Source: JBBQTQ01 sp038213135
GTDB lineage: Bacteria; Actinomycetota; Thermoleophilia; Gaiellales; Gaiellaceae
Length of the DNA: 16,696 nt
Direction of reading: 5' to 3'
Assembly (NCBI GenBank): GCA_038213135.1
Contig: JBBQTQ010000059.1
Coordinates: 1-16,696, forward strand
Shown: positions 1 to 5,836 of the stretch, in pieces
Layout: the number at the start of each line of letters is the position of its first letter
Numbering within the stretch: the first letter of the stretch is position 1
Program-made: the position numbers and the translations under genes
The notes under the pieces: generated by a model
Database searches by the model: none
What the model was told of the DNA's origin: nothing
Seen by the model: the letters and a program-made list of their open reading frames with translations, nothing else

Positions 1-342
1 AACGCGCTCCGCACCGCAAACGGTGCAGCGCCGCTGACGGCCGACTCGAAAGCCACAGACGCTGCGAAGAAGCACGACTGCGACAACAAGGAGCACGGCA
101 ACCCCGACAAGCGCGGCTCCGACGGCTCCCTGCCCAAGGACCGGCTAACGGCAGCCGGCGTCTCCTTCACCGTCGCCGACGAGGTGAACGCCGTCGGCAA
201 CAGCCCGACTGCGCTCGCCAAAAGCCTCACCGCCAACCCGGAAACACGCGCGATCCTGCTCGACCCGCGCTTCAACCGGATCGGCATCGCCGTCGTCGTC
301 GCCGACGGCGTCACCTGGCTGACAGCCGACCTCGTCGGCTAA
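1..342 (+). CDS. CAP/SCP-domain (YkwD-like) secreted protein, 3' end only
   Basis: The window opens inside this gene. Frame 1 is open for 113 codons to a TAA at 340-342. The visible part reads like the CAP (SCP/PR-1) fold of bacterial YkwD-type proteins: an N-terminal NALR segment followed by 'PLTADSKATDAA', and a C-terminal 'LTANPETRAILLDPRFNRIGIAVV' block that matches the family's 'S..HR.nlLdp.f..iGvgv' signature, ending with a 'GVTWLTADLVG' strand. CAP proteins are normally extracellular, with a signal peptide and often a cell-wall domain ahead of the CAP domain; that part lies outside the window. The biochemical role of bacterial CAP proteins is generally unknown. The usual His/Glu residues of the CAP cavity are not obvious in this part. 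The gene converges on the minus-strand block to its right and shares a hairpin with it. Confidence 0.75.
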   Translation, partial: NALRTANGAAPLTADSKATDAAKKHDCDNKEHGNPDKRGSDGSLPKDRLTAAGVSFTVADEVNAVGNSPTALAKSLTANPETRAILLDPRFNRIGIAVVVADGVTWLTADLVG

Positions 343-360
343 CAGCTCCTCTCCTGCAGC

Positions 361-394
361 GGCCCGGCCGCCCTCTTTAAGGGGCGGCCGGGCC
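361..394. terminator. Perfect 13-bp inverted repeat, probable bidirectional terminator
   Basis: Arms 361-373 and 382-394 are perfectly complementary (GGCCCGGCCGCCC and its reverse complement) around an 8-nt loop. The repeat lies between the stop of the CAP gene (plus, 342) and the stop of the capA remnant (minus, 402), so it sits where two converging transcripts would end. No clear T-tract follows on either strand, which is usual for intrinsic terminators in GC-rich actinobacteria. Confidence 0.6.
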
Positions 395-401
395 GTGCTG
401 C

Positions 402-640
402 TTACAGTTGCGACCGGTTGCCGACGATCGTCGCCTGCCGCAACGTGTAGCCGGCGACGCCTGCGCCGGTCAGGCGTACGAGCAGCACGCCCTCGGTCGG
501 AACCGGTCGCGTGCGGCTCGAAGACGAAGTTGCCGAGGCTCCAGGCGACGAGCCTGTTCCCCGCCGGGCGCGGCCCAGGCGGGAAGCATCGAGGAGACAC
601 TCGGCAGCGCAGCGGCGAGGGCGAGGGCGAGCCCGATCAC
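402..640 (-). pseudogene. CapA-like (poly-gamma-glutamate synthesis type) gene remnant, deleted and frameshifted
   Basis: Three pieces in three different frames follow one another on the minus strand. (a) From a GTG at 640, 'IGLALALAAALPSVSSMLPAWA' is a typical Sec signal peptide. (b) Around 570-495, 'NRLVAWSLGNFVFEP' matches the highly conserved CapA/PGA_cap motif 'klvaYSLGNFVFd'. (c) From about 495 to a TAA at 404-402, 'EGVLLVRLTGAGVAGY' and 'TLRQATIVGNRSQL' match the family C terminus. CapA proteins are about 300-400 residues of metallophosphatase fold. Here the whole catalytic middle is gone, and two frame changes separate the pieces. As written, the signal peptide frame would stop at 470 after 56 residues. 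The GTG lies 9 nt past the stop of the upstream gene, so it was probably the third gene of the sigma-factor operon. An assembly error could explain the frameshifts but not the missing middle. Confidence 0.65.
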
Positions 641-649
641 GCCCGCAAG

Positions 650-1249
650 TTACTTGTAGACCTGGAAGGTCTTTGGAGGCAGGCCGGTCACCGTGTATCG
701 GTACGTCCCGGAGCGGAGGGTCAAGACCCAGGTCTGGTAGCCCCCGTGCCCGGGTGAGAATGGCCGTGTCTTTCGGTGGATTCCGGGGCCAGTCAGACCG
801 AAGGCGAGGCGCGGATCGGGGGTGATCGCGACGACGAGCGCGTAGTTACCTGCGAGCAGTTTCGAGATCGGCGCTCCGTGCCACGTCGCGGCCGACACTC
901 CGTCTCCGATCTCCGATCGCGGCCCGTTCATCCACGCGTAGAGCGTCCTCGTTCCCGCAGGCACGAGGATCACGGGCTTCGACGTCCTGCTCGCCGCACC
1001 AAGGTCGATGTGCCTCCCCGTGCTCGGGTCGATCGCCACAACCGCAGCCCCGGAGCTCTGCGTCGAGAGCGGGCTCCCGAACGCGAGCAGGAGCGCGGCC
1101 GCCAGGCTCGTCGCGAGCGCGACCGCCATCGTCACGGGGAACCCCCGCCGCCCCTCGGCGGCACGGGCCAGCACACCGGGCCAGTCCTCGTGCTCGGCCG
1201 CGGACGGCGGCGGTACGGCACAGGTCATGAGATCGCGAGCGTCAGGCAT
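650..1249 (-). CDS. Membrane-anchored cupredoxin-like protein encoded next to an ECF sigma factor (possible anti-sigma partner)
   Basis: The protein has 199 residues. Residues 1-37 form a hydrophilic N terminus, 38-58 a single transmembrane helix, and the rest is extracytoplasmic. The last 70 residues ('GNYALVVAITPDPRLAFGLTGPG', then 'TWVLTLRSGTYRYTVTG') look like the cupredoxin-like domains common in Thermoleophilia ('f.LtGPGv...t.v...G...w.vtLrpGtY.y'), but no Cys-His-Met copper site is visible. The ATG at 1249 lies inside the end of the sigma gene (8-nt overlap with the sigma TGA), so translation is probably coupled. The topology (cytoplasmic N terminus, one TM, external sensor) and position fit an anti-sigma factor, but no zinc-binding HxxxCxxC motif is present, so that role is inference. 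Confidence 0.7.
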   Translation of the reverse strand: MPDARDLMTCAVPPPSAAEHEDWPGVLARAAEGRRGFPVTMAVALATSLAAALLLAFGSPLSTQSSGAAVVAIDPSTGRHIDLGAASRTSKPVILVPAGTRTLYAWMNGPRSEIGDGVSAATWHGAPISKLLAGNYALVVAITPDPRLAFGLTGPGIHRKTRPFSPGHGGYQTWVLTLRSGTYRYTVTGLPPKTFQVYK

Positions 1250-1733
1250 GGTGAGGAACCTCCGTCGATTCGAGGAGCGGGCGAAGCGCGGCGTGCGCCG
1301 CGTTCAGGGCTGCGGCGACCGTGCCGGTGCGGATGCCGAGCGCGTGGGCGATCTGCCGGTAGTCGAGGTCGGCGTAGTAGCGGAGAAAGAGGACCAGTCG
1401 CTGGCGCTCGGGAAGCTGGGCGATCCAGCTGCGGAGCCGATCGTGATCGGGCTCTGTAGGTACCACCGGCTCAGGCGTCGACGAGGAGCGCTGAGGGCGC
1501 CGCACCTGGTCGCGAGCGCAGTTGACGACCGTGCGCCAGAGCCAGCCCTCGAGGCTGCCCTCGCGCCGGAAGTCGAGCCGGCGCCGCACGGCCTTGGCGA
1601 AGGCCTCCTGGACAGCGTCCGCCCCGCGCTCCGCATCGCCCGTGATCGCCGTCGCAACGTGGAGGAAACGCGCGAACTGCGCGCGGTAGACGAGTTCGAT
1701 CGAGAGGAGGCTCGCGCCCGGCTTCGTGGCCAC
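1242..1733 (-). CDS. ECF-family RNA polymerase sigma factor
   Basis: The protein has 163 residues with a GTG start. Region 2 spans about residues 14-75 ('LVYRAQFARFLHVATAITGD', 'ADAVQEAFAKAVRR', 'GWLWRTVVNCARDQVRR'). Region 4 spans about 105-155 ('IAQLPERQRLVLFLRYYADL', 'DYRQIAHALGIRTGTVAAAL'), the helix-turn-helix that reads the -35 element. Region 3 is absent, as expected for ECF sigmas, which are usually 160-200 residues. The next gene overlaps by 8 nt and encodes a one-TM protein, the common arrangement of an ECF sigma with a membrane regulator. No Shine-Dalgarno sequence at a good distance precedes the start; a CGTC motif lies 8 nt upstream, see the promoter entry. The exact ECF group cannot be assigned by eye. 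Confidence 0.92.
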   Translation of the reverse strand: MATKPGASLLSIELVYRAQFARFLHVATAITGDAERGADAVQEAFAKAVRRRLDFRREGSLEGWLWRTVVNCARDQVRRPQRSSSTPEPVVPTEPDHDRLRSWIAQLPERQRLVLFLRYYADLDYRQIAHALGIRTGTVAAALNAAHAALRPLLESTEVPHHA

Positions 1734-1739
1734 ACCTTA

Positions 1740-1763
1740 TTGACGCGGGAGCGGCCGGTTTCC
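1740..1763 (-). promoter_or_regulatory. Candidate ECF-type promoter of the sigma operon
   Basis: On the minus strand, GGAAACC (1763-1757) resembles an ECF -35 (GGAAC), and CGTC (1745-1742) resembles an ECF -10. The -10-like hexamer ends 6 nt before the GTG start, the same distance seen for the TANNNT hexamers of other genes here, so the transcript would be leaderless. The spacer (about 12 nt) is shorter than the usual 16-17 nt, which weakens the call. If real, it would mean the sigma factor activates its own operon. Confidence 0.25.
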
Positions 1764-1785
1764 TTTATCCGTGGGTGGCGCTAAC

Positions 1786-1830
1786 GGACACGTCCGGGGT
1801 CAGACCCCGGCCGTGTCCCGCCGGGACACG
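1786..1830. repeat. Double-hairpin element (GGACACG / CGTGTCC arms), possible infA terminator or REP-like element
   Basis: Two palindromes share an arm. Hairpin 1 pairs 1786-1801 with 1803-1818 with one mismatch and carries a GGGGTCAGACCCC core. Hairpin 2 pairs 1812-1819 (CGTGTCCC) with 1823-1830 (GGGACACG) perfectly around GCC. The two are mutually exclusive because the CGTGTCC arm can pair left or right. The element begins 1 nt after the infA stop codon on the minus strand and ends 52 nt before the sigma gene start. It could end infA transcription, but no T-tract follows. Its dense symmetry also fits a dispersed REP-type repeat. Confidence 0.5.
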
Positions 1831-1831
1831 T

Positions 1832-2050
1832 CTAGCCGTAGCGGTAGACGATGCGTCCGCGCGTCAGGTCGTACGGCGAGAGCTCGACCTTGATCCGGTC
1901 GCCCGGCAGGATGCGGATACGGAAGCGGCGGAGGCGTCCGGCCGTGTAACCGACCGCCTCGTGCCCGTTGTCGAGAGCGATGCGGTACTTGCCGTTGCTG
2001 AGGGCCTCGAGCACCTCGCCCTCGAACTCGACCTTTTCCTCTTTACCCAT
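1832..2050 (-). CDS. infA: Translation initiation factor IF-1
   Basis: The protein has 72 residues, the standard IF-1 length, and is a single S1/OB-fold domain. It matches the family nearly end to end: 'VEFEGEVLEALSNGKYRIAL', 'DNGHEAVGY', 'RIRILPGDRIKVELSPYDLT' and 'RGRIVYRYG'. IF-1 binds the 30S A site together with IF-2 and IF-3 during initiation. The usual 'HISGKMRMnyIRIL' stretch is replaced by 'YTAGRLRRFRIRIL', so this copy is somewhat divergent. The gene lies 17 nt behind a DEAD-box helicase rather than in the ribosomal protein cluster where actinobacterial infA usually sits, which raises the possibility of a second paralog. A TACATT hexamer 7 nt before the ATG could give it its own leaderless transcript. 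Confidence 0.95.
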   Translation of the reverse strand: MGKEEKVEFEGEVLEALSNGKYRIALDNGHEAVGYTAGRLRRFRIRILPGDRIKVELSPYDLTRGRIVYRYG

Positions 2051-2057
2051 TGCCGTA

Positions 2058-2063
2058 AATGTA
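2058..2063 (-). promoter_or_regulatory. Candidate -10 (TACATT) for infA, leaderless layout
   Basis: TACATT lies 7 nt before the infA ATG in the gap behind the helicase stop codon. It matches the TANNNT -10 consensus at nearly the same offset as in other genes of this window. No Shine-Dalgarno sequence is seen for infA. Confidence 0.4.
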
Positions 2064-2067
2064 CCCG

Positions 2068-3246
2068 CTACCAGCGCGAGTTTCGTCCTCGGCGGCTCGT
2101 GTAGACCTTCTTTGCAGGCGCTTTGCGCATTCCGCTGCTCTCGAAGGCGCCGCCGTGACCGAGCCTGCCGGCGACGCGGCTGACGTCAGCCTGCTGCTCC
2201 GGCAGCACGAAGGTGATGCCCGTGCCGCTGCGCCCGGCCCGGCCCGTGCGGCCGACGCGGTGCAGGTAGGCCTTGTCGTCCTCGGGCGGATCGAAGTTGA
2301 TCACGTGCGTGATGTCGTCGAGATCGAGGCCGCGTGCGGCGACGTCGGTGGCGACGAGCGTCGTCACGCGCCCGGCTCGGAACCCGGCCAGGGCCCGCTC
2401 GCGATGGTTCTGGCTCATGTCGCCGTGCAGTGCGCCTGCGCGCACCGAGCGATCGGAGAGCTTCCGGACGAGCCGGTCGGCTCCGCGCTTGGTGCGGACG
2501 AAGACGAGTGCGAGACCCGGCACCGAGTTCAGCTCCTCGATCAGCCGGTCGATCTTGCCGTCGGCCGTGACCGAGACGAACGAGTGGGCGACGTCGAGCT
2601 TGTGCTCCTCCGAAGAGGAGGCCGCGCCGGACTCGAAGCGTGAGGCGTTGCTCGTGTAGGCCTGCGCCAGCTCGCCGACCTCGCCGTCCAGTGTCGCCGA
2701 GAAGAGCATCGTCTGGCGCTCCTTCGGCAGCCGGCGGACGATCGCGTCGACCTGCGGCTTGAAGCCCATGTCGAGCATCCGGTCGGCCTCGTCGAGGACG
2801 AGCGTCTCGACACTGCCAAGCGAGAGCAGGCGCCGTTCGACGAGATCCTGGAGGCGGCCCGGGGTCGCGATCACGATCTCCGCGTCCTTGGCCCGCTTCG
2901 CCTGAGCGGGGAGCGGCACGCCGCCGTAGACCGTGACGACCTTCAGGCCGGCCGCGCGCCCGATCGGCGCAAGCTCTTCGGCGACCTGCACCGCGAGCTC
3001 ACGCGTCGGGACGAGCACGAGCGCGTAGGGCCCGCCTGGGCCCGAGGTCGTCCGCTCGATGATCGGGATCCCGAAGGCGAGCGTCTTGCCCGAGCCGGTG
3101 GGGGACTTGGCGAGGATGTCCTGTCCGGAGAGCGCGTCCGGGAGGACGAGCGTCTGGATCCGGAAGGGTTCTGTGAAGCCGCGCGAGGCGAGGGCGTCCG
3201 CGATCTGCGGGCGCACGCCAAGGGCGCGGAAGGATTGCTGTGACAT
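2068..3246 (-). CDS. DEAD-box ATP-dependent RNA helicase
   Basis: The protein has 392 residues from the ATG at 3246. This start is chosen because AAAAGGAG (3262-3255) precedes it by 8 nt and because the Q motif lies right after it; an upstream in-frame ATG at 3324 would add 26 unrelated residues. Motifs in order: Q motif with 'GFTEPFRIQ' (Q31), Walker A 'SPTGSGKT' (48-55, K54), 'PTREL' (80-84), 'TPGR' (128-131), DEAD (152-155), SAT (183-185), then the second RecA domain with 'LVFVRTKRGAD', 'VATDVAARGLD' and 'HRVGRTGRAG'. The tail is short and basic ('KKVYTSRRGRNSRW'), suited to RNA contact. It unwinds or remodels short RNA duplexes using ATP. Such helicases often serve ribosome assembly, mRNA decay or cold adaptation; the infA gene behind it supports a translation-linked role. 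The specific subfamily (RhlE-like) is a guess. Confidence 0.95.
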   Translation of the reverse strand: MSQQSFRALGVRPQIADALASRGFTEPFRIQTLVLPDALSGQDILAKSPTGSGKTLAFGIPIIERTTSGPGGPYALVLVPTRELAVQVAEELAPIGRAAGLKVVTVYGGVPLPAQAKRAKDAEIVIATPGRLQDLVERRLLSLGSVETLVLDEADRMLDMGFKPQVDAIVRRLPKERQTMLFSATLDGEVGELAQAYTSNASRFESGAASSSEEHKLDVAHSFVSVTADGKIDRLIEELNSVPGLALVFVRTKRGADRLVRKLSDRSVRAGALHGDMSQNHRERALAGFRAGRVTTLVATDVAARGLDLDDITHVINFDPPEDDKAYLHRVGRTGRAGRSGTGITFVLPEQQADVSRVAGRLGHGGAFESSGMRKAPAKKVYTSRRGRNSRW

Positions 3247-3254
3247 CTGTTCGA

Positions 3255-3262
3255 CTCCTTTT
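3255..3262 (-). promoter_or_regulatory. Shine-Dalgarno sequence fixing the helicase start
   Basis: AAAAGGAG on the minus strand, 8 nt before the ATG at 3246. It is one of only two strong ribosome binding sites in the window and decides between two in-frame ATG codons. Confidence 0.8.
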
Positions 3263-3321
3263 GATTCAGGGTTCGAGATTGCCGACTCGAAACACCCGAA
3301 GGAGGAACGAGAAGAGAATCT

Positions 3322-3345
3322 CACGGGATCGCGACGCGATCCGTG
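3322..3345 (-). terminator. Hairpin after the beta-helix gene, probable terminator
   Basis: On the minus strand, CACGGATCGCG and CGCGATCCCGTG pair over 11 bp with one bulged base around a single T, so a few top pairs must open. It begins 3 nt past the TGA of the beta-helix gene (3351-3349) and is followed by a pyrimidine-rich run (AGATTCTCTTCTCG). It would separate that gene from the helicase. Confidence 0.5.
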
Positions 3346-3348
3346 CTC

Positions 3349-4569
3349 TCACGGTAGCACGCGATACTCATATGCGCCGATATCCGGGGCTTTTCCGCGC
3401 GGAGCGCCCTCGATGTCGTGCCGCGGAGCGTAGCGGGGGTCGGCCCGGTCGATCAGCAGCTCGGAGCGCGCGGTCGGGCGGCCGAGCACATCGAGACCCG
3501 GATCGCCACCCTGGTCGGAGGCAGAGCAGACGCGCCCGTCGATGACGACGTTGGCATCCGACCGCTCGGACGCGCAGGCGAAACCCGCCCCCAGGACGCC
3601 GATCACGTTGTTGGCGACCAGCGGCCGCTCGGCGGCCGGCAAGCCCGCATAGCGCGAGCTCAACCGGAGCGAGCCCTCGTAGCCGTCGCTGCGTGGCGCG
3701 CCGGTGAGGATGGTGTTGTTGACGACCCGCACGTGGCGGGGCAGGTTCGCGAAGCCGAGCACGATCGCCACTTTCGAGCGGTAGCCGGGCACCCTCGGAT
3801 CGGTGCCGAGGAACACGTTGTCGATCACCGAGACGTCGTCGAGCGGTGCCGCGAGGTACAGCTGCGCGCCGCCGCGCTCGTAGACGCCGAAGCGGTTGCC
3901 CTCCACGCGCAGGCCCCTCCCCGCGAAGAGCTCGACGAGGTCCTGGTGGCGGCAGCGAACCACTCCGATCCGGCAAGCGAGCGATCGTTCCAGCCGGTTC
4001 CGCCGCAGCACGAGATCCGAGCCGAAGCTGCCGTGGACGAAGTCGCAGCCGAGGCAGTCGTGGAACCAGCTGTCCTCGATGGTGACGTGGCTCGCGCCTG
4101 CACCGAGGAGGAGGCAGTTCGCCCAGGCCTCCGAGCGGTCGCCGCAGTGCGTGAGCTCCGAGTGGCTGATCGTCACCCACCGCGCGTCCCGGAGCTCGAC
4201 CGACGCGCGGCGTGTCGTCCCGGCTGCGGTTACGAGGAGGTCGTGGAGCTCGACGTGCTCGGCCCCCTCGAGCACGATCGCCGCGTCCGCCTCGATCGGA
4301 GCGACGGTCAGGTTCCCGATCGAGGCATCCTGCGCATGGTCGAGCAGGAGCCGCTCCACCCGGACGCCCTGCCGGCCCTCGATCCGGATTCCACGGCCCG
4401 AGAGGACCAGCTGGCCGTAGCTTCCCGCCCGCATCAGAATCGTGCCGCCGCTTCCCTGCAAGGCGGTCGCTGCGGCCTGGAACTCAGCGTCGCTCCCCAC
4501 GCTGAAGGTCGCTCCTCCCCCGCTGGGGAGGAGAACGAGGGCGGCGATGAAGGCCGAGAGCGAGAGCAG
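3349..4569 (-). CDS. Secreted right-handed parallel beta-helix repeat protein
   Basis: The frame encodes 406 residues if it begins at a CTG at 4569, or 383 from the first conventional start (GTG 4500). I prefer CTG because the codons between 4569 and 4500 encode a clear signal peptide ('LLSLSAFIAALVLLPSGGGA') that the GTG start would discard; an in-frame TAG at 4581-4579 blocks anything longer, and no ATG, GTG or TTG lies between. A TANNNT hexamer lies exactly 6 nt before the CTG. The mature part shows repeated short strands typical of PbH1 repeats ('GIRIEGRQGVRVERLLLDHA', 'HVELHDLLVTAAG', 'WVTISHSELTHCG', 'HVTIEDSWFHDC', 'DVSVIDNVFLGT', 'HVRVVNNTIL') and the common terminal 'PDIGAYEY'. Such proteins are extracellular carbohydrate lyases, hydrolases or adhesins; no catalytic set is evident, so the substrate is unknown. 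At least six cysteines may form disulfides. Confidence 0.8.
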   Translation of the reverse strand: MLSLSAFIAALVLLPSGGGATFSVGSDAEFQAAATALQGSGGTILMRAGSYGQLVLSGRGIRIEGRQGVRVERLLLDHAQDASIGNLTVAPIEADAAIVLEGAEHVELHDLLVTAAGTTRRASVELRDARWVTISHSELTHCGDRSEAWANCLLLGAGASHVTIEDSWFHDCLGCDFVHGSFGSDLVLRRNRLERSLACRIGVVRCRHQDLVELFAGRGLRVEGNRFGVYERGGAQLYLAAPLDDVSVIDNVFLGTDPRVPGYRSKVAIVLGFANLPRHVRVVNNTILTGAPRSDGYEGSLRLSSRYAGLPAAERPLVANNVIGVLGAGFACASERSDANVVIDGRVCSASDQGGDPGLDVLGRPTARSELLIDRADPRYAPRHDIEGAPRGKAPDIGAYEYRVLP

Positions 4570-4575
4570 GAGGCG

Positions 4576-4581
4576 ACGCTA
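4576..4581 (-). promoter_or_regulatory. Candidate -10 (TAGCGT) for the beta-helix gene, leaderless layout
   Basis: TAGCGT (minus strand) is followed by exactly 6 nt and then the CTG proposed as the start at 4569. Offset and consensus agree with the hexamers before the ABC exporter, vapB and typA. No -35 is evident. Confidence 0.4.
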
Positions 4582-4601
4582 AGCCCCTCGCGGGGCGGCA
4601 G

Positions 4602-5186
4602 TCAAGCGTCGATCGCGCGGGCGCGCTCGCGGGCTGGCCGTGACTCGACGCGCTCCATGTAGGCGGTGCAGTTCGGCAGGTCTTCGAGCAGGTCGCGCCG
4701 CTTGGCGAACGTAAGCACCGAGCCGCAGACGAGGTCGGCGACGGTGAAGCCGCCACCGACGAGGTACTCCTTGTCGCCGAGCTCGTTCTCGAGCACCTCG
4801 GCGGCCGCCCGGAAACGCTCCTTGCCCTTTGCGGTGCGCGCCTCGTCGTCCTCGTAGAACGCGGCCTCGATCACCGCGGGCTCGAGCTCGGTCATTCCGA
4901 AGAACGTCCATTGGTAGGCGAGCGCGCGGTCGTGCGTGCCGGGCGCTGGGAGCAGGCCGAGCTCGGGATGCTGGTCGGCGAGGTGCAGGCAGAGCCCCGC
5001 AGACTCGAAGACGGGGCCTTCGCCGTCGTCCAGGACGGGCACGCGGCCGAGCGGATGACGCGCGAGGTGCTCGGGCTCCTTCCGCCCTTCACGGGTCAGC
5101 GTCGTCACCTCGTACGGTTCGCCGATCTCCTCGAGCAACCAGAGCACCCGCGCCGAGCGCGAGCCGGGAAGGTGGTAGAGGCGCAC
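4602..5186 (-). CDS. Glutathione S-transferase family protein
   Basis: The protein has 194 residues with a GTG start. The N-terminal thioredoxin-like domain (about 1-75) begins 'RLYHLPGSRSARVLWLLEE', with Ser9/Ser11 in the place of the catalytic Ser/Tyr, the cis-proline 'RVPVLDDG' (P50), and 'ESAG' (E61-S62), which normally holds the gamma-glutamyl group. The all-alpha C-terminal domain (about 85-190) includes the 'FTVADLVCGSVLTFAKR' helix with its conserved N-capping Asp. Family members conjugate glutathione or act as peroxidase, isomerase or binding proteins. Actinobacteria often use mycothiol instead, so the natural thiol here is uncertain. The gene is transcribed away from the secreted protein at 5219 across only 32 bp. 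A TAGGAT hexamer 6 nt before the GTG could be a -10 or, through its AGGA, a weak ribosome binding site. Confidence 0.88.
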   Translation of the reverse strand: MRLYHLPGSRSARVLWLLEEIGEPYEVTTLTREGRKEPEHLARHPLGRVPVLDDGEGPVFESAGLCLHLADQHPELGLLPAPGTHDRALAYQWTFFGMTELEPAVIEAAFYEDDEARTAKGKERFRAAAEVLENELGDKEYLVGGGFTVADLVCGSVLTFAKRRDLLEDLPNCTAYMERVESRPARERARAIDA

Positions 5187-5192
5187 ACGCCG

Positions 5193-5198
5193 ATCCTA
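5193..5198 (-). promoter_or_regulatory. Candidate -10 (TAGGAT) for the GST gene
   Basis: TAGGAT lies 6 nt before the GTG at 5186 on the minus strand. It fits the leaderless pattern of this window but also contains AGGA, so a Shine-Dalgarno reading cannot be excluded. Confidence 0.35.
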
Positions 5199-5218
5199 GT
5201 GGCTGCCATCATGTCCCG

Positions 5219-5836
5219 GTGCAGGCCGGGGGGACTGCCACCAGGCTCTTAGCGGCCGCCGCGCTCGCTGCGGGAGCGCTCGTCCCTGCCGCGCTCGCGA
5301 CCACGGCGACGCACGAGCGCGCGCCCGGGCCTTGGTGCGGCGGAACGGCCTGGCGGCGGATGACGCTCAGCGACGCCGATCGCGCGGCGGTCGACACGCG
5401 CCCGCGCCTGAGCTCGATCCTGCAGCTCTCCCGGCTCGCCGCGCCCGTTCGCCCCTCGGCACGGCGGAGCTACTTCGAACGCCACACCTGGCATCTGCGC
5501 ACGGTGATCGACCGCTACCGCGTCGCCTCCAACGGAGAGATCGTGCTCGTGCTCTACAGCATCGACAGCGCCCAGTACATGGACGCGTACATGCCGAACC
5601 CCGCCTGTCTCTCGTCACGAACGCGCAACCGCGCGGACATCGTCGCGGCACGGCGCGCCTTCACCTCCGCCTGCGGTGAGCCCAAGCCCACCTGGCAGCT
5701 GCTCGGGGTAACCGTCGAGCTGAGCGGGGTCGGGTTCTGGAACCCCGTGCTGACGACGCGCGGGGCGCTGTCGAACGGCGCCGAGCTGAGACCCGTGACG
5801 GCCTTCAAGCTGATCGTCGGCTGTGGGGTGAGCTGA
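5219..5836 (+). CDS. Secreted four-cysteine protein of unknown function
   Basis: The protein has 205 residues from GTG 5219. The open frame extends further upstream, but that part is antisense to the GST gene and lacks sense; GTG 5219 directly precedes a signal peptide ('TATRLLAAAALAAGALVPAALA', cleavage likely after ALA near residue 27). The mature protein contains 'PWCGGTAWRRMTLSDADRAA', 'SYFERHTWHLRTVIDRYR', 'NGEIVLVLYS', 'YMPNPACLS', 'RRAFTSACG', 'LSGVGFWN' and 'GAELRPVTAFKLIVGCG'. The four cysteines could make two disulfides. I recognise this layout as a recurring uncharacterised secreted domain in Thermoleophilia-like genomes, without a name or function. The stop codon overlaps the likely start of the histidine kinase downstream, so the two are probably cotranscribed. 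A CATCAT hexamer 6 nt before the GTG is a weak -10 candidate. Confidence 0.75.
   Translation: MQAGGTATRLLAAAALAAGALVPAALATTATHERAPGPWCGGTAWRRMTLSDADRAAVDTRPRLSSILQLSRLAAPVRPSARRSYFERHTWHLRTVIDRYRVASNGEIVLVLYSIDSAQYMDAYMPNPACLSSRTRNRADIVAARRAFTSACGEPKPTWQLLGVTVELSGVGFWNPVLTTRGALSNGAELRPVTAFKLIVGCGVS

Noticed and set aside
145..600. 151-codon minus-strand frame treated as one gene
   Set aside because: Only the part around 495-570 (SLGNFVFE) is meaningful, as a piece of the capA remnant; the rest runs through the terminator hairpin and antisense to the CAP gene.
3418..4662. 414-codon plus-strand frame opposite the beta-helix gene
   Set aside because: Low-complexity shadow; the opposite strand has PbH1 repeats and a signal peptide.
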